Source: Rhizobiaceae bacterium UBA1291
Lineage (GTDB): Bacteria; Pseudomonadota; Alphaproteobacteria; Rhizobiales; Rhizobiaceae
Direction: 5' to 3'
DNA length: 10,576 nucleotides
NCBI GenBank assembly: GCA_002307905.1
Contig: DBUL01000198.1
Span: forward strand, 1-10,576
A program made the position numbers and the translations under genes. The notes below the pieces were generated by a model that saw nothing but the letters and a program-made list of their open reading frames with translations, was not told the DNA's origin and made no database searches. This document shows positions 8,782-10,576 of this stretch, in pieces (the stretch's first letter is position 1; each line of letters begins with the position of its first letter).

Positions 8782-9561
8782 TCATACGCGGCGTTCGACC
8801 ATCATCTTCTTGATCTCGGCGATCGCCTTGGCTGGGTTCAGACCCTTGGGACAGGTCTGCGCGCAGTTCATAATGGTGTGGCAGCGATAGAGACGGAAGG
8901 GATCTTCCAGGTTGTCCAGACGCTCGCCGGTCGCTTCGTCTCTGGAGTCGATCAGCCAGCGATAGGCCTGCAGCAGGACGGCCGGACCGAGATAGCGGTC
9001 GCCGTTCCACCAATAGCTCGGACAGGAGGTCGAGCAGCACGCGCAAAGGATGCACTCGTAGAGGCCGTCGAGCTTCTGGCGGTCCTCGTGGCTCTGCTTC
9101 CACTCCTTCGCCGGCGGAGGAGAAACCGTCTTCAGCCAGGGCTCGATAGAGCGGTGCTGGGCGTAGAAGTTGGTCAGATCCGGCACGAGATCCTTGACCA
9201 CCGGCAGATGCGGCAACGGATAGACCTTCACAGTGCCGCCGATCTCGTCCATGCCCTTGGTGCAGGCGAGCGTGTTGGTGCCATCGATGTTCATGGCGCA
9301 GGAACCACAAATGCCTTCGCGGCAGGAGCGGCGCAGCGTCAGCGTCGGATCAATATTGTTCTTGATGTACAAGAGACCATCGAGAACCATCGGGCCGCAG
9401 TCATCGATATCGATATAATAGGTATCGATGCGCGGGTTCTGGCCGTCATCCGGGTTCCAGCGATAGATTCGGTATTCGCGGACGTTCTTGGCCCCGGCCG
9501 GTTTCGGCCAGACCTTGCCTTCACTGATCTGCGAATTCTTCGGAAGAGCGAGTTCAACCAT
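8782..9561 (-). CDS. sdhB: Succinate dehydrogenase iron-sulfur subunit
   Basis: SdhB passes electrons from the FAD of SdhA through three iron-sulfur clusters to ubiquinone at the membrane anchor of complex II. The 259-aa protein has the full cysteine set: [2Fe-2S] ligands C80, C85, C88 and C100 ([10 protein letters not shown]...LAC); [4Fe-4S] ligands C170, C173, C176 and C237; and [3Fe-4S] ligands C180, C227 and C233. The spacing of the last two sets matches the E. coli enzyme exactly. The plant-type ferredoxin domain occupies about 28-130 and the bacterial-ferredoxin-like domain about 160-250. The length and high conservation are typical of alphaproteobacteria and mitochondria. ATG 9561 has AGAGGA 7-8 nt upstream and follows the sdhA stop by 19 bp, so they are cotranscribed. 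A probable terminator follows. Confidence 0.98.
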   Translation of the reverse strand: MVELALPKNSQISEGKVWPKPAGAKNVREYRIYRWNPDDGQNPRIDTYYIDIDDCGPMVLDGLLYIKNNIDPTLTLRRSCREGICGSCAMNIDGTNTLACTKGMDEIGGTVKVYPLPHLPVVKDLVPDLTNFYAQHRSIEPWLKTVSPPPAKEWKQSHEDRQKLDGLYECILCACCSTSCPSYWWNGDRYLGPAVLLQAYRWLIDSRDEATGERLDNLEDPFRLYRCHTIMNCAQTCPKGLNPAKAIAEIKKMMVERRV

Positions 9562-9580
9562 GTCCAGTTCCTCTTCGAGA

Positions 9581-10576
9581 TCAGTAGACGCGGGCCTTGG
9601 GCGCGATCTTGTAGGGATCGATGCCTTCGGCGATCAGGTCGGTGTGGACCGGACGATAGTCGAGCTTCACGTCGCCCGCCTCAGAGACCCAGGCAAGCGT
9701 ATGTTTGCGCCAGTTCTCGTCGTCACGACCGGCGAACGGGCCGCTTGTATAGTCTTCGCGCGCATGGCTGCCGCGGCTTTCCTTGCGCGCTTCGGCGCCG
9801 TAGACCGTGGTGATGGCGTTGGCCATCAGGTTGTGCAGTTCGAGCGTTTCGACGAGGTCAGAGTTCCAGACCAGAGAGCGGTCGGTAACCTTGACGTCCG
9901 GCAGTTCCTTCCAGATGGCCGAGATGCGGCGGCAGCCGCTTTCCAGCGCTTCCTGGGTACGGAACACGGCAGCGTCTTCCTGCATGGCGCGCTGCATCTT
10001 GTCGCGTAGCACCGCCGTCGGCGTCGAGCCGGAGGCGTTCCGCAGGCTGTCGAAGCGCTCCATGATCTTGTCGCAGGCGGCGATGTCGAGCGCCGGAACC
10101 GGCTCGGACTTGTCGATCACCTGGCCGGCGCGGATGGCCGCGGCACGACCGAACACCACGAGGTCGATCAGCGAGTTGGAGCCGAGGCGGTTTGCACCGT
10201 GAACGGATGCACAGCCGGCTTCACCAACCGCCATAAGGCCGGGCGCAATGCGTTCCGGATTGTTGGCATCTGCGTTCAGCACTTCGCCCCAATAGTTGGT
10301 CGGTATGCCGCCCATGTTGTAGTGGACGGTCGGCAGGACAGGGATCGGCTCACGGGTCACATCGACGCCGGCGAAGATCTTCGCGGATTCCGAGATGCCC
10401 GGCAGGCGTTCGTGCAAGACAGCCGGATCGAGATGGTCGAGATGCAGGAAGATGTGGTCCTTGTTCTTGCCGACGCCGCGGCCTTCACGAATTTCCAGCG
10501 TCATGCAACGCGAGACGACGTCGCGCGAAGCAAGATCCTTGGCCGACGGCGCATAGCGCTCCATGAAGCGCTCGCC
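9581..10576 (-). CDS. sdhA: Succinate dehydrogenase flavoprotein subunit, C-terminal part
   Basis: SdhA is the catalytic FAD subunit of complex II that oxidises succinate to fumarate on the cytoplasmic face of the membrane. The window holds the last 331 codons; about 280 N-terminal residues, including the FAD-attachment histidine and the dinucleotide-binding start, lie beyond the right edge. The open frame continues through the last base. Numbering from the edge, visible active-site residues are R18 in LASRDVVSR (the proton-shuttle arginine, R286 in E. coli), H85 in [13 protein letters not shown] and R130 in [19 protein letters not shown]; their spacing is almost that of E. coli R286, H354 and R399. 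The C-terminal helical and cap region ([11 protein letters not shown], about 240-250) is intact and the protein ends ARVY. It precedes sdhB by 19 bp; sdhC and sdhD would be expected farther upstream, outside the window. Confidence 0.97.
   Translation of the reverse strand, partial: GERFMERYAPSAKDLASRDVVSRCMTLEIREGRGVGKNKDHIFLHLDHLDPAVLHERLPGISESAKIFAGVDVTREPIPVLPTVHYNMGGIPTNYWGEVLNADANNPERIAPGLMAVGEAGCASVHGANRLGSNSLIDLVVFGRAAAIRAGQVIDKSEPVPALDIAACDKIMERFDSLRNASGSTPTAVLRDKMQRAMQEDAAVFRTQEALESGCRRISAIWKELPDVKVTDRSLVWNSDLVETLELHNLMANAITTVYGAEARKESRGSHAREDYTSGPFAGRDDENWRKHTLAWVSEAGDVKLDYRPVHTDLIAEGIDPYKIAPKARVY

Noticed and set aside
8752..9813. 353-codon plus-strand open frame opposite sdhB and the end of sdhA
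   Set aside because: Antisense to the iron-sulfur cysteine motifs of sdhB; explained by codon bias.

Overview
This is a stretch of alphaproteobacterial chromosome, most likely from the Rhizobiaceae (the Rhizobium / Agrobacterium / Sinorhizobium group). That placement rests on the gene order mdh-sucC-sucD-sucA-sucB with the sdh genes just upstream, on a small Omp19-type lipoprotein ending in the SLSR tail known from Brucella and relatives, on GC-rich codon use, and on the protein sequences. It is inference from recall, not a database search. Every convincing gene lies on the minus strand, so transcription runs from high to low coordinates.

In transcription order: (1) the C-terminal half of sdhA and complete sdhB, 19 bp apart, which are the flavoprotein and iron-sulfur subunits of succinate dehydrogenase (complex II). 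A terminator-like hairpin follows sdhB. (2) A small outer-membrane-type lipoprotein of the AprI/Inh (Omp19-like) family with its own plausible sigma-70 promoter, then a strong GC hairpin and zapE, an AFG1-like P-loop ATPase. (3) An AT-rich 184-bp gap that should hold the promoter of the main TCA operon. (4) mdh, sucC, sucD, sucA and the first 106 codons of sucB. mdh-sucC-sucD are tightly packed (32 and 18 bp apart). A 162-bp gap with a long imperfect hairpin separates sucD from sucA, and 60 bp separate sucA from sucB.

Together the enzymes cover 2-oxoglutarate to succinyl-CoA (SucA, SucB, with an E3 not in the window), succinyl-CoA to succinate (SucCD), succinate to fumarate (Sdh) and malate to oxaloacetate (Mdh). 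Only fumarase is missing from a continuous oxidative half-cycle. ZapE and the lipoprotein have no direct TCA role that I can see.

I see no mobile elements, CRISPR arrays, tRNA or rRNA genes, and no frameshifted genes. No intergenic stretch exceeds 192 bp. This is a conserved housekeeping locus, and I do not find evidence of a new biological system. The points worth a second look are the intergenic hairpins and promoters and the placement of the lipoprotein and zapE between two TCA operons.
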